Shown here: positions 27,380-36,406 of the stretch, piece after piece
Position numbering within the stretch: position 1 is the first letter of the stretch
Layout of the letters: each line of letters opens with the position of its first letter
Source: Pseudomonas sp. BGr12
Lineage (GTDB): Bacteria > Pseudomonadota > Gammaproteobacteria > Pseudomonadales > Pseudomonadaceae
Assembly (NCBI RefSeq): GCF_030272895.1
Contig: NZ_JALRNF010000018.1
Coordinates: 44,160-108,159, forward strand
Direction of reading: 5' to 3'
Length of the DNA: 64,000 bases
Position numbers and translations under genes: made by a program
The notes under the pieces: model-generated
What the model saw: only the letters and a program-made list of their open reading frames with translations
What the model was told of the DNA's origin: nothing
The model's database searches: none

Positions 27380-28252
27380 TTATTCCTCCGCTGCGCTGTG
27401 GCGCAGACGGTTAATGCGGGACTCGCTCCACTGCTTGAGCAGCAGGATGAAGAGCGCCAGGATCAGCAACAGGCTGGCCACGCTGAAGGCCGCGACATGG
27501 TTGTATTCGTTGTAGAGGATCTCCACGTGCAGCGGCAAGGTGTTGGTCACCCCGCGAATGTGCCCGGAGACCACCGACACCGCGCCGAACTCGCCCATGG
27601 CCCGCGCGGTACAGAGCACCACGCCGTAGATCAGGCCCCATTTGATGTTGGGCAGGGTCACGTGCCAGAACATCTGCCAGCCGTTGGCGCCGAGCAGGCG
27701 CGCAGCCTCCTCTTCCTGGGTGCCCTGCTCCTGCATCAGCGGGATCAGTTCGCGGGCGACGAAGGGCACGGTGACGAAGATGGTCGCCAGGACAATGCCC
27801 GGCAAGGCGAAGACGATCTGGATGTCGTGATCCTGCAACCAGGGGCCGAACAGGCCCTGGGCGCCGAACATCAGCACGTAGACCAGGCCGGCGATCACCG
27901 GCGAGACCGAGAACGGCAGGTCGATCAGGGTCACCAGGATGCTCTTGCCGCGGAAGGTGTACTTGCTCACGCACCAGGCCGCGCTGACGCCGAACACCAG
28001 GTTCAGCGGCACCGAGATGGCCACGGCGATCAGGGTCAGCTTCAGGGCCGACAGCGCGTCGGGCTCGAAGATCGCCTCGAAGAAGGTCCCCAGGCCCATT
28101 TTCAGGCCCTGGGACACCACGATCACCAGCGGCAGCAGCAGGAACAGGGCGAAGATCAGCCAGGCGAGGCTGATCAGGATACGCCGCGAAGTGGCGCTGC
28201 CACGGCGGGCGGCGTTGGCCGAGGCGGCCGCGCCAATAGACGATGCAGACAT
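27380..28252 (-). CDS. cysW: Sulfate ABC transporter permease CysW
   Basis: 290-residue inner-membrane permease with about six transmembrane helices. The EAA-type loop is [23 protein letters not shown] chose the ATG at 28252 because a GGAGG site lies 8 bp upstream. The ATG at 28258 is only 2 bp from it and would be poorly spaced. It pairs with CysT to form the sulfate channel. Confidence 0.95.
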   Translation of the reverse strand: MSASSIGAAASANAARRGSATSRRILISLAWLIFALFLLLPLVIVVSQGLKMGLGTFFEAIFEPDALSALKLTLIAVAISVPLNLVFGVSAAWCVSKYTFRGKSILVTLIDLPFSVSPVIAGLVYVLMFGAQGLFGPWLQDHDIQIVFALPGIVLATIFVTVPFVARELIPLMQEQGTQEEEAARLLGANGWQMFWHVTLPNIKWGLIYGVVLCTARAMGEFGAVSVVSGHIRGVTNTLPLHVEILYNEYNHVAAFSVASLLLILALFILLLKQWSESRINRLRHSAAEE

Positions 28253-28266
28253 GGACATGGCCTCCT

Positions 28267-29085
28267 TCAAGGGGTTTCGATGCGCCGCTGCAGCAAGTTG
28301 ATCAGCAGCAACAGGATGAAGGAAACCACCAGCATCAACACGCCGATGGCGGTGGCGCCGGTGTAGTCGTACTGGTCGAGCTTGACCATGATCAGCAGCG
28401 GCAGGATCTCGGTCTTCATCGGCATGTTACCGGCGATGAAGATCACCGAACCGTACTCACCCACGCCCCGGGCAAAGGCCAGGGCGAAGCCGGTCAGCCA
28501 GGCTGGCAACAAGGCTGGCAGCAGCACATAGCGGAACACCTGCAGTGGCTTGGCGCCCAGGCAGGCAGCGGCCTCTTCGACCTCGCGCGGGATATCGGCC
28601 AGTACCGGCTGCACCGTGCGCACCACGAAGGGCAAGGTCACGAAGGTCAGCGCCAGGGTGATGCCCAGGGGGGTGTAGGCGATCTTGAAGCCCAGGTCAG
28701 TGGCGAACTGGCCGACCAGGCCGGCCGGCGCATACAGCGCGGTCAGGGCGATACCGGCCACCGCGGTGGGCAGGGCGAACGGCAGGTCGATCATCGCCTC
28801 GATGATCTTGCGTCCGGGGAAGGTGTAGCGCACCAGCACCCAGGCCAGCAGGGTGCCGATGATGCCGTTGATGATGGCGGCGAAGAGGGCAGTACCGAAA
28901 CTCAGCTTGAGCGCGGCAAGTACCCGCGGTGCACTGATGATGGCCCAGAACTGCTCCCAGGTGAGCTGGGCGGCATGCACGAACATGGCGCCCAGCGGTA
29001 TGAGCACAATCAGGCTGAGGTACACCAAGGTGTAGCCCAGCGTCAGCCCGAAGCCGGGTATGACGGGGGAAATACGACGTGACAT
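28267..29085 (-). CDS. cysT: Sulfate ABC transporter permease CysT (CysU)
   Basis: 272-residue permease with about six helices. [23 protein letters not shown] is a typical CysT start, and the EAA loop is [25 protein letters not shown]. It lies in operon with sbp upstream (about 87 bp) and cysW downstream (14 bp). Confidence 0.95.
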   Translation of the reverse strand: MSRRISPVIPGFGLTLGYTLVYLSLIVLIPLGAMFVHAAQLTWEQFWAIISAPRVLAALKLSFGTALFAAIINGIIGTLLAWVLVRYTFPGRKIIEAMIDLPFALPTAVAGIALTALYAPAGLVGQFATDLGFKIAYTPLGITLALTFVTLPFVVRTVQPVLADIPREVEEAAACLGAKPLQVFRYVLLPALLPAWLTGFALAFARGVGEYGSVIFIAGNMPMKTEILPLLIMVKLDQYDYTGATAIGVLMLVVSFILLLLINLLQRRIETP

Positions 29086-29172
29086 AAAGGTCCCTGGTTG
29101 AACGCACGAAGCCCGGGACGAATCCCGGGCCCATGCTGGCTACTGAACGGCGATTATCCTGTCGGCCAAGTA

Positions 29173-30180
29173 TCACTGCGCCGTATAGATCTGATCGAAC
29201 ACGCCACCATCGTTGAAAAACTTGGGTTGGGCAGTCTTCCAGCCACCGAAGTCTTTGTCGATAGTCACCAGGTCCAGTTTCGGGAACTGCTTGGCGTAAT
29301 CGGCGGCCACCTTGGCATCACGCGGACGGTAGAAGTTGTCGGCGGCGATCTTCTGCCCGGCCGGGCTGTACAGGTACTTGAGGTAGGCCTCGGCGATCTG
29401 CTCGTTGCCCTTCTTCTCGGCGTTCTTGTCGACCACGGCCACCGGCGGCTCGGCGAGGATCGACAGCGATGGCACGACGATCTCGAACTTGTCGCTGCCA
29501 CCGTCTTCCTTGAGCGCCAGGAAGGCTTCGTTTTCCCAGGCCAGCAACACGTCACCCTGACCGTTGTTAACGAAGGTGATGGTCGAGCCGCGGGCACCGG
29601 TATCGAGCACCGGCACATGCTTGAACAGCTCCTGCACGTATTCCTGGGCCTTGGCTTCGCTGCCACCGGCTTTCAGGCCGTAGGCCCAGGCGGCGAGGAA
29701 GTTCCAGCGGGCGCCGCCGGAGGTTTTCGGGTTCGGGGTGATGACCGAGACATCCTTCTTGATCAGGTCGCCCCAGTCCTTGATGCCCTTGGGATTGCCC
29801 TTGCGCACCAGGAACACGATGGTCGAGGTGTAGGGGGTGCTGGCGTCCGGCAGGCGGGTCTGCCAGTTATCCGGCAGGGTCTTGCCGAGCTTGGCCACTT
29901 CATCGATATCGCCCGCCAGGGCCAGGGTCACCACGTCGGCGCGCAGGCCGTCGATCACTGCCCGGGCCTGCTTGCCCGAACCACCGTGGGACTGCTGGAT
30001 CTTCACCTTGTCGTCCGGGTGCGCCTGCTGCCAGTGCTTGATGAACTCGGCGTTGTACTGCTGGTAGAGCTCACGGGTCGGGTCGTAGGACACGTTCAAC
30101 AACTCGTAGTCCTTGGCGATGGCGGAACCGGCAAAAACGGCGCTGGCGAGTGCGGCCAGGGCATAACGGCGGATGGACAT
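29173..30180 (-). CDS. sbp: Sulfate-binding protein
   Basis: 335-residue periplasmic binding protein with a signal peptide (about residues 1-22). The mature start [21 protein letters not shown] and the motifs [17 protein letters not shown] and [17 protein letters not shown] define the Sbp/CysP family. It captures sulfate (or thiosulfate) for CysTWA. A single REP unit lies between this gene and oscA. Confidence 0.96.
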   Translation of the reverse strand: MSIRRYALAALASAVFAGSAIAKDYELLNVSYDPTRELYQQYNAEFIKHWQQAHPDDKVKIQQSHGGSGKQARAVIDGLRADVVTLALAGDIDEVAKLGKTLPDNWQTRLPDASTPYTSTIVFLVRKGNPKGIKDWGDLIKKDVSVITPNPKTSGGARWNFLAAWAYGLKAGGSEAKAQEYVQELFKHVPVLDTGARGSTITFVNNGQGDVLLAWENEAFLALKEDGGSDKFEIVVPSLSILAEPPVAVVDKNAEKKGNEQIAEAYLKYLYSPAGQKIAADNFYRPRDAKVAADYAKQFPKLDLVTIDKDFGGWKTAQPKFFNDGGVFDQIYTAQ

Positions 30181-30226
30181 GGTGAAGCTCCCGATTGGCG
30201 TATTTTTCTAATTGGGTGGCGCGTTC

Positions 30227-30251
30227 ATCGCGGGACGAGCCCGCTCCTACG
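30227..30251. repeat. Single REP-like unit between sbp and oscA
   Basis: One unpaired copy of a family-B related REP (atcgcgggacgagcccgctcctac) lying in the 73-bp gap inside the oscA-sbp operon, 2 bp beyond the oscA stop. Such single units can tune relative mRNA levels along an operon. Confidence 0.65.
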
Positions 30252-30252
30252 T

Positions 30253-30435
30253 TCAGCCGGGCTTGTGGCCGGGGTTCTGCAGGCGGAATTTTTCCTTGCG
30301 TTCGATCTGCACGACCTGGGCGTTGTGCACGGTGATTTCCACCGCGCCGAAGCGCAGGTCGCGCAAGGCGCTCTGGATCTCGCGCAGAATGGTGGTTTCG
30401 TCCTGACCGTCAACGCTACGCAGAGATGCGCTCAT
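30253..30435 (-). CDS. oscA: OscA, small sulfur-starvation protein (YezD/DUF2292 family)
   Basis: 60-residue cytosolic protein beginning MSASLRSVDGQD and containing the YezD/DUF2292 core (ILREIQSALRDLRFGAVEITV and VVQIERKEKFRL). In Pseudomonas, oscA precedes sbp-cysTWA and is needed for organosulfur use and chromate resistance, probably because chromate enters through sulfate transporters. The same order is present here. The molecular role is unknown. A strong AT-rich dyad lies 93 bp upstream of its start. Confidence 0.88.
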   Translation of the reverse strand: MSASLRSVDGQDETTILREIQSALRDLRFGAVEITVHNAQVVQIERKEKFRLQNPGHKPG

Positions 30436-30527
30436 GCTCGTGCTCCTGTGGATGAGGGGTGCCGGGCAATCGCGTAAGTGAGGGTGATTGCACCTGGCTT
30501 GAGGGCAATCTTAGGGGGGCTTGAATA

Positions 30528-30550
30528 TTCTTAAAAATACTATTTAAGAA
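30528..30550 (-). promoter_or_regulatory. Inverted repeat operator candidate upstream of oscA
   Basis: A 23-bp AT-rich dyad: ttcttaaa, a 7-bp centre, then tttaagaa. It lies upstream of the oscA-sbp-cysTWA operon. LysR-type regulators bind such T-rich dyads, and CysB is the expected regulator of this operon by family knowledge. No quantitative motif score was possible. Confidence 0.5.
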
Positions 30551-30576
30551 TTTTTATATAACCGAAAATCCTGATT

Positions 30577-30632
30577 ATCGCGGGGCAAGCCCGCTCCTAC
30601 GGGGAGCTGTAGGAGCGGGCTTGCCCCGCGAT
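30577..30632. repeat. REP-type inverted repeat, family B
   Basis: Two inverted family-B REP copies (atcgcggggcaagcccgctc and complement) with an 8-bp loop, between the 3' end of the GGDEF/EAL gene and the oscA promoter region. Confidence 0.88.
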
Positions 30633-30638
30633 GGGCCT

Positions 30639-32534
30639 TCAGCCCCAACGCAACTCCCCGGCCGGCACCGGCCGCCCGAACCAGTACCCCTGCCCCAGCA
30701 GGCATTGCTGCTGAAGAAGAAACTGCGCCTGCTCAGCCTGCTCGATCCCTTCGGCATGCACCTGCATACCCATGCTCCTGCCCAGGGCGACGATCACCCG
30801 GACGATCGCCGCATCGTCTTCATCCGCGGGCAACCCGGCGACGAAGCCCTGGTCGATCTTGAGCTTCTGCACCGGCAGGCGCTTGAGGCGCAGCAGCGAG
30901 GAGTAGCCGGTGCCGAAGTCGTCGATGGCCAGGCGCAGCCCCAGCTCGCGCAGGCGATGCAGCTGTTCCAGGGCGACTTCGGGGTCTTCCATCACAGCGC
31001 TTTCGGTTACTTCAAGCTCAAGCACACCGGGGTCGAGCCCGGTGTCGCGCAGCACCTTGGCCACCTGCTGGTAAAGATCGCGATGGGTAAACAGGCGGCT
31101 GGAGATGTTCACCGCCACGAACTCCAGATGCCGCCCGCCGGCTTGCCACTGGACCATCTGCGCACAGGCCTGGTTGAGCACCCAGGTGTCGATGTCGGCG
31201 ATCAGGCCGGTGCGCTCGGCAATCGGGATGAACTCCCCGGGTGGCACCAGCCCGCGCTCAGGATGCTGCCAGCGCACCAGGGCCTCGACGCCGATCATCT
31301 TGCCGCACAGCAGGTCATGCACCGGCTGGAAGTACACCCGCAACTCTTCCTGATCCAGTGCCCGACGCAATTCGGCCGCGGTCTCGACCCGCTGCTGGGC
31401 ATGGGCGGTCAGCTCTTCCGTGTACAGGGCATAGCCCGCGCGACCGCAGGCCTTGGCCTTGAACAAGGCCGAGTCGGCATTGCGCAACAGTTGCTCGGCG
31501 CTCAGGGCGTCGCTGGGGAACAGGCTGATACCGACGCTGGCGCTGATGAACAGGCGTTGGGACTCGATTTCAAAGGGCGGCCTCATCACATCGAGGATGC
31601 TTTGCGCCAGTGCCGCGGCCTGGCCGACCTGTGGACAATGCTCGACCAGCACCGCGAACTCGTCACCACCCAGCCGGGCCAGGGTCACGCCACTGCCCAG
31701 CAGGTCCTTGAGACGCTCGCCGACCATTTTCAGCAACTGGTCGCCAACATTGTGGCCAAGACCGTCGTTGATGCTCTGGAAATGGTCCAGGTCCAGCAGC
31801 AACAAGGCGCAGCCGCGCTTGTTGGCCTGGGCCGCAGCCAGCGCCTGCTCGATTCGGTCGTTGAACAGCAGGCGGTTGGGCAGGTCGGTGAGCGGGTCAT
31901 GGTGGGCCAGGTAGGCCAGCTCGCGCTCGGTGTGCTTGATCGCGCTGATGTCGCTGAACACCGCCACATAGTGACTGAGCGCGCCGCTGTCATCGCGGAT
32001 CGAACAGATGGTCTGCCATTGCGGGTATACCTCGCCGGTCTTGCGCCGGTTCCAGATCTCGCCGCTCCATTCGCCCTTCTGCGCCAGGGTGGCGAAGATC
32101 TGCTGGTAGAACGCCGTATCGTGGCGACCGGATTTGAACTTGTTCGGGCGCAGGCCGATGACCTCGTCCTTGTCGTACCCGGTGATCTGCATGAACGCGC
32201 GGTTCACATGCACGATCACCCCGGCGCTATCGGTCACCAGTACGCCTTCCAGGGTGCTGTCGAACACCGCCGCGGCCATGCGCAGACGCTCGCGGTCCTC
32301 GCGGCGCAGGCGCGCACCGACACCGATGAAGTTGAGCAGGCGGGCGCGGGACGAGAAGATCAGCAGTGCGCTGACCATTACCCAGACAGAGGCACTGAGC
32401 AGCTGCCAGCGGGCCAGTTGCTGGTGATCATCGAAAAGACTGCTCAATAATTGATCAGACAATGCCAGCCAGAGCACGGACAGCACCAGGTAGAGTGCCG
32501 CCATGCGCATGGCGTCTCGAACGGAAGCAGACAT
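30639..32534 (-). CDS. Membrane PAS-GGDEF-EAL protein, PipA-like phosphodiesterase
   Basis: 631-residue c-di-GMP protein. Two N-terminal transmembrane segments (about 14-35 and 43-62) are followed by a PAS domain (about 85-200), a GGDEF domain (motif at about 289-293) and an EAL domain (E417-A-L419, with DDFGTGYSS further on). Both catalytic signatures look intact. No RxxD inhibitory site precedes GGDEF. Position next to oscA-cys and desA matches P. aeruginosa PipA (PA0285), which acts as a phosphodiesterase. I chose the ATG at 32534 (MSASVRDAM). The longer start lacks a ribosome site. It could influence the LapA system through c-di-GMP. Confidence 0.88.
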   Translation of the reverse strand: MSASVRDAMRMAALYLVLSVLWLALSDQLLSSLFDDHQQLARWQLLSASVWVMVSALLIFSSRARLLNFIGVGARLRREDRERLRMAAAVFDSTLEGVLVTDSAGVIVHVNRAFMQITGYDKDEVIGLRPNKFKSGRHDTAFYQQIFATLAQKGEWSGEIWNRRKTGEVYPQWQTICSIRDDSGALSHYVAVFSDISAIKHTERELAYLAHHDPLTDLPNRLLFNDRIEQALAAAQANKRGCALLLLDLDHFQSINDGLGHNVGDQLLKMVGERLKDLLGSGVTLARLGGDEFAVLVEHCPQVGQAAALAQSILDVMRPPFEIESQRLFISASVGISLFPSDALSAEQLLRNADSALFKAKACGRAGYALYTEELTAHAQQRVETAAELRRALDQEELRVYFQPVHDLLCGKMIGVEALVRWQHPERGLVPPGEFIPIAERTGLIADIDTWVLNQACAQMVQWQAGGRHLEFVAVNISSRLFTHRDLYQQVAKVLRDTGLDPGVLELEVTESAVMEDPEVALEQLHRLRELGLRLAIDDFGTGYSSLLRLKRLPVQKLKIDQGFVAGLPADEDDAAIVRVIVALGRSMGMQVHAEGIEQAEQAQFLLQQQCLLGQGYWFGRPVPAGELRWG

Positions 32535-32682
32535 AAGGTCCCGACAAGCCCACATAAAAATTTGGGGGATTATAGGGTAGAAACATCCCCTGACCTCTTA
32601 TCTAAAAGGCCGACTGGTTTTATTTATCCGCGCTGGGATAATGCTTGCCGCTGTTCCTTATGCTCAGAGGGCCTCTTCACCT

Positions 32683-33867
32683 ATGTGGTACCAAGGTTTG
32701 CTCAACTTGTCGGCCTGGCAGCTGCTGGCAGTCACCCTGGTCATGACCCACGTGACCATCGTCAGTGTCACCGTCTACCTGCACCGCTATTCCGCCCACC
32801 GCTCGCTGGAACTGAACGCCGGGCTCAAGCACTTCTTCCGTTTCTGGCTGTGGCTGACCACGGCGCAGAACACCCGCGAGTGGACCGCCATCCACCGCAA
32901 GCACCACGCCAAATGCGAAACCGTCGATGACCCGCACAGCCCGGTGATCAAGGGCCTGTCCACGGTCCTGCGCAAGGGCGCCGAGTTGTACCGCGAAGAA
33001 GCGCGCAACCCGGAAACCCTGCGCATCTACGGCAAGAACTGCCCCGAAGACTGGATCGAGCGCAACCTCTACTCGCGCTACAAACTGGGCGGCATCGCCC
33101 TGATGGCCGTCATCGACCTGCTGCTGTTCGGCACCATCGGCATCACCATCTGGGCCGTGCAGATGATGTGGATTCCGTTCTGGGCCGCCGGGGTGATCAA
33201 CGGCCTGGGCCACGCCGTGGGCTATCGCAACTTCGAATGCCGTGACGCGGCCACCAACCTGGTGCCCTGGGGCATCATCGTTGGCGGCGAAGAGCTGCAC
33301 AACAACCACCACACCTACCCCAACTCGGCCAAGCTGTCGGTCAAGCGCTGGGAGTTCGACATGGGCTGGGCCTGGATCAAGCTGTTCTGCTGGCTGCGCC
33401 TGGCCAAGGTCCAGCGGGTCGCGCCCATCGCCCACCGGGTCGAGGGCAAGGGCCAGCTGGACATGGACACCGCCATGGCGATCCTCAACAACCGCTTCCA
33501 GATCATGGCCCAGTACCGCAAGCTGGTGATCGGCCCGCTGGTCAAGCAGGAGCTGGCGCGGGTCGACGACTCGGTGCGCCATCAGTTCCGCCGGGCCAAG
33601 CGCCTGCTGTCGCGGGAGACCAGCCTGCTGGAGGATCGCCATCACCTGCGCATCCAGACCATGCTCGAACACAGCCAGGCGCTCAAGACCATCTACGAGA
33701 AACGCCTGGCCCTGCAACAGATCTGGCTGCGCACCAGCGCCAACGGCCACGACATGCTGGCGGCCATGAAAGACTGGGTACACGAGGCCGAAGCCAGCGG
33801 TATCCAGTCGCTGCGCGACTTCGCCGCCCAGCTGAAAACCTACTCCCTGCGCCCTGCCCTGGGCTGA
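32683..33867 (+). CDS. desA: Acyl-lipid delta-9 desaturase
   Basis: 394-residue membrane di-iron desaturase. The three histidine boxes are H34RYSAH39, H71RKHH75 and ELHNNHHTYP. Two hydrophobic hairpins flank them (about 10-32 and 135-175). It introduces a double bond into acyl chains of membrane phospholipids under aerobic conditions, matching P. aeruginosa DesA (PA0286) in length and setting. I chose the ATG at 32683 (MWYQGLLNL). Earlier codons give a non-homologous lead. The C-terminal approximately 120 residues are soluble and helical. Confidence 0.92.
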   Translation: MWYQGLLNLSAWQLLAVTLVMTHVTIVSVTVYLHRYSAHRSLELNAGLKHFFRFWLWLTTAQNTREWTAIHRKHHAKCETVDDPHSPVIKGLSTVLRKGAELYREEARNPETLRIYGKNCPEDWIERNLYSRYKLGGIALMAVIDLLLFGTIGITIWAVQMMWIPFWAAGVINGLGHAVGYRNFECRDAATNLVPWGIIVGGEELHNNHHTYPNSAKLSVKRWEFDMGWAWIKLFCWLRLAKVQRVAPIAHRVEGKGQLDMDTAMAILNNRFQIMAQYRKLVIGPLVKQELARVDDSVRHQFRRAKRLLSRETSLLEDRHHLRIQTMLEHSQALKTIYEKRLALQQIWLRTSANGHDMLAAMKDWVHEAEASGIQSLRDFAAQLKTYSLRPALG

Positions 33868-33878
33868 CGCCACTGATC

Positions 33879-33902
33879 GGCGCGCCCCCTGCGGGGTGCG
33901 CC
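33879..33902. terminator. GC-rich hairpin after desA
   Basis: A 10-bp near-perfect stem (ggcgcgcccc / ggggtgcgcc) with a 4-base loop 12 bp after the desA stop. No T-run follows, so it may act as a processing or partial termination hairpin. Confidence 0.5.
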
Positions 33903-34001
33903 GCCCGGAACTTCACCGCCTATTCTTACTCTGACAGGCACAACGCCCGCGTGGCGGGCCGGGTCGTGGCCGCCCGCCTCTGTGTGAGAAGTTCCGCGCA
34001 A

Positions 34002-34991
34002 ATGGTCAACAAGAAACCAACGTCCCCGCCCGGTAGCCCGGCTCCTGAAGCCGCCCAGACCCTATTGGCCCTGATGCACGCACAGGGCGAAGTGGCACGC
34101 CTGAGCGAGCGCGAACAACTGTTCAGCTCCCTGCTCGACAGCGTCAATGCCGTGCTCTGGGCCTTCGACTGGGAATCGCGCCAGGTGCTTTACGTCAGCC
34201 CGGCCTACGAACGCATCTTCGGCCGCTCGACCAGCCTGCTGCTGGCCGACTTCAACGAATGGCGCGACAGCATCTACCCCGACGACCTGGAGTACGCCGA
34301 ACGCAGCCTGGCCGAAGTGCTGGTCAAAGGCGCCGTGGAAGACCGCGAGTACCGGATCATCGCCGCCAACGGGCAAGTCCGCTGGATCAGCGACAAGTGT
34401 TTCATCAACCAGCAGGCCGACAGCGGGCAGCGGCTCATCGTGGTCGGCATGGCCGAAGACATCACCGAGAAAAAGCGCCTGGAAGGCGAATTGCAGCGCC
34501 TGGCCACCACCGATGTGCTGACCCAGAGCAGCAACCGCCGGCACTTCTTCGACTGCGCCCAGGACGCCTTCGACAGCGCACGCCAGGCGCAGACCCCGCT
34601 GGCGTTCCTGTTGCTGGACATCGATGACTTCAAGCAGATCAACGATACCTATGGCCACCTGCAGGGCGACCAGGTGCTGCAGCGTATCGCCGACACCGGC
34701 AAGGCAGTGCTACGCCGCGGTGACCAGTTCGGGCGCATCGGCGGCGAAGAGTTCGCGGCGGTGTTTCCCGGTTGCACCCCGCAGATGGCTCAGCAGATCG
34801 CCGAACGCCTGCAGCGCGAGATCCAGCGCCTGAGCTTCATCCATGAAGCGCAGGTATTCGGGGTGACGATCAGCCAGGGGCTGACCGGGATTCGTGAAGA
34901 CGATGAAACACTCGACAGCCTGTTCGCCCGGGCGGATGCGGCGATGTACCAAGCCAAGCGCCAGGGCAAGAATCAGATTGTGATCGGCTGA
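34002..34991 (+). CDS. PAS-GGDEF diguanylate cyclase
   Basis: 329-residue cytosolic protein: a coiled N-terminus, a PAS domain (about 40-155, LLDSVNAVLWAFDWESRQVLYVSPAYE to VGMAEDITEKKRLEGEL), and a GGDEF domain with the active motif GGEEF (247-251). An allosteric inhibitory site RRGD (238-241) lies five residues before it, so product feedback is expected. It should make c-di-GMP from GTP. It corresponds to PA0290 in position and architecture. I chose the ATG at 34002 (MVNKKPTSPP). A longer GTG-type frame exists but lacks support. Confidence 0.9.
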   Translation: MVNKKPTSPPGSPAPEAAQTLLALMHAQGEVARLSEREQLFSSLLDSVNAVLWAFDWESRQVLYVSPAYERIFGRSTSLLLADFNEWRDSIYPDDLEYAERSLAEVLVKGAVEDREYRIIAANGQVRWISDKCFINQQADSGQRLIVVGMAEDITEKKRLEGELQRLATTDVLTQSSNRRHFFDCAQDAFDSARQAQTPLAFLLLDIDDFKQINDTYGHLQGDQVLQRIADTGKAVLRRGDQFGRIGGEEFAAVFPGCTPQMAQQIAERLQREIQRLSFIHEAQVFGVTISQGLTGIREDDETLDSLFARADAAMYQAKRQGKNQIVIG

Positions 34992-35003
34992 AAGGGCCTC
35001 TTT

Positions 35004-35054
35004 GCGGGGCAAGCCCGCTCCTACCCCCCTGTAGGAGCGGGCTTGCCCCGCGAT
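35004..35054. repeat. REP-type inverted repeat, family B
   Basis: Two inverted family-B REP copies (gcggggcaagcccgctccta and complement) separated by about 8 bp, between the convergent cyclase and HDOD genes. Confidence 0.88.
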
Positions 35055-35060
35055 GCCCCG

Positions 35061-36269
35061 TCACGCCTTGCGCAAGCGCCCCAGCTCCGCCATCCCCACC
35101 TTCAGCAACCGCGCCGTGCGGCTCTCGGCCAGCGCTTCCAGCCCCTGCTCAGCCGGCAGCCGGGCTATCTGTCCGGCCAGGTTCATCGCCAGCGCTTCAC
35201 GCGAATACACCCCGCCGCCCAATTGGTAGACCGCGGCAATCAGCTCACGCAACTCCAGCGGCAAGCGCCAGCGCGTGCGCAAGGCTGAACCGAAGGCGGC
35301 AGCAAATTCGTTGAGCGACAGTTCGACGGCATCCTCATCCAGCTCTCCCCCGGCAAGGCGCCATTCCTGCAGGCAACGCAGCAGCGCCAGATCGCCCAGG
35401 CAATGCAGCAGGCCCGCGCAATAGCAGCGCTCCTGGTCCAGTTCGAGCAGGCGGGCCAGGGTCCGGGCGTATTCGCCGGTGTGCAGCGACAGCGCCCAGA
35501 AGTGCTCGGCATGGCGGGACAGCAGCGGGTCGCTGAGGCGAGCACTGCGCTTGAGCGCCAGGCCCAGGATCAGGTTCATGCTCTGGGTGGTGCCCAGCTT
35601 GTTCAGTGCCTGCAGCAGCGTCTGCACGCCGGCATCCCGGTGCAACGCGGCGCTGTTGGCTGCGGCGATCAGCACGGCGGTGATCTGCGGGTCGTTGCGG
35701 ATCTCTTCTTCCAGGGTCTTGAGGTTGAGCCCCTGCGGATTGAGGCTGCGCTTGATCGCCTGCTGTACGTCGGCCAGCAGCGGCCCCCCATCGGCGGTGG
35801 CGCGGCGCCCTTCGAGGAAGCGCGGCAAGGTCATGCCCGGTTGCAGTGCCGGCATCGGGCAGGCGATCTCCTCGCCGACCTTGAGCAACAAGTCTTCCAG
35901 GCGATGCCGCAAGGAATCCATATTGAGTGGCTTGCTCAGGTAGGCGGTGGGGGCGAACGGCAATGCCTCGCGCACGCTGGCGCTGTCGCTGCGGTTGCTC
36001 ATCAGAATGAACGGCAAATGCGGCTGCCGGCCCTTGGCCCGCACGTTGCGCAACAGCTCCAGGCCATCGCCGCCGGGCAACTCGCGGGCAGCGATGATCA
36101 GGTCCGGCTTGCTGGCCAGGGCGGCCAGCGCCTGGGAGCCATCGGCACACACCTGCACACGGGCATCGCATCGCACGCTAAGCAGCATCTGGCTGAGCAT
36201 CTCCCGTACCCAGGGATCGCCTTCGGCAATCAACACACAGGGCGCCACGGGTGGGTTGGCAACGCTCAT
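35061..36269 (-). CDS. REC-like plus HDOD domain protein
   Basis: 402-residue protein with an N-terminal receiver-like domain (about 10-130) and an HDOD domain (about 150-350). In the receiver the phosphoacceptor aspartate is replaced: KPDLIIAARELPGGDG aligns Ala61 with the usual Asp, although the conserved lysine remains (YLSKPLN, K113). It is therefore a pseudo-receiver that cannot be switched by phosphorylation in the usual way. HDOD domains act in signalling and chemotaxis or c-di-GMP output. Start is ATG 36269 with a GGAGAG site. Function is unknown. Confidence 0.85.
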   Translation of the reverse strand: MSVANPPVAPCVLIAEGDPWVREMLSQMLLSVRCDARVQVCADGSQALAALASKPDLIIAARELPGGDGLELLRNVRAKGRQPHLPFILMSNRSDSASVREALPFAPTAYLSKPLNMDSLRHRLEDLLLKVGEEIACPMPALQPGMTLPRFLEGRRATADGGPLLADVQQAIKRSLNPQGLNLKTLEEEIRNDPQITAVLIAAANSAALHRDAGVQTLLQALNKLGTTQSMNLILGLALKRSARLSDPLLSRHAEHFWALSLHTGEYARTLARLLELDQERCYCAGLLHCLGDLALLRCLQEWRLAGGELDEDAVELSLNEFAAAFGSALRTRWRLPLELRELIAAVYQLGGGVYSREALAMNLAGQIARLPAEQGLEALAESRTARLLKVGMAELGRLRKA

Positions 36270-36361
36270 ACTCGACTCTCCAATTCTCTGCACGCAGTCC
36301 AGTGCGCCTTCCTAGGCGTCTCCAGTCTGGGAACCTTAGCCCCCTGGCATTCCTTTGGGCG

Positions 36362-36390
36362 AAAAAAAACCCGCCGAAGCGGGTTTTTCT
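36362..36390. terminator. Bidirectional Rho-independent terminator
   Basis: Stem aacccgc / gcgggtt with loop cgaa, flanked by an A-run on one side and a T-run on the other. It ends gabT (stop at 36407, minus strand) and could also end rightward transcripts. Confidence 0.88.
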
Positions 36391-36406
36391 TCTACTGCGT
36401 CACAGT

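Noticed and set aside
26306..28366. 686-residue plus-strand open frame rich in Gln, His and Gly
   Set aside because: It is antisense to cysA and cysW, which have complete motifs and operon context.
30225..30413. 62-codon minus-strand frame overlapping oscA
   Set aside because: It is in another frame from oscA, which has clear family motifs. No ribosome site was found.
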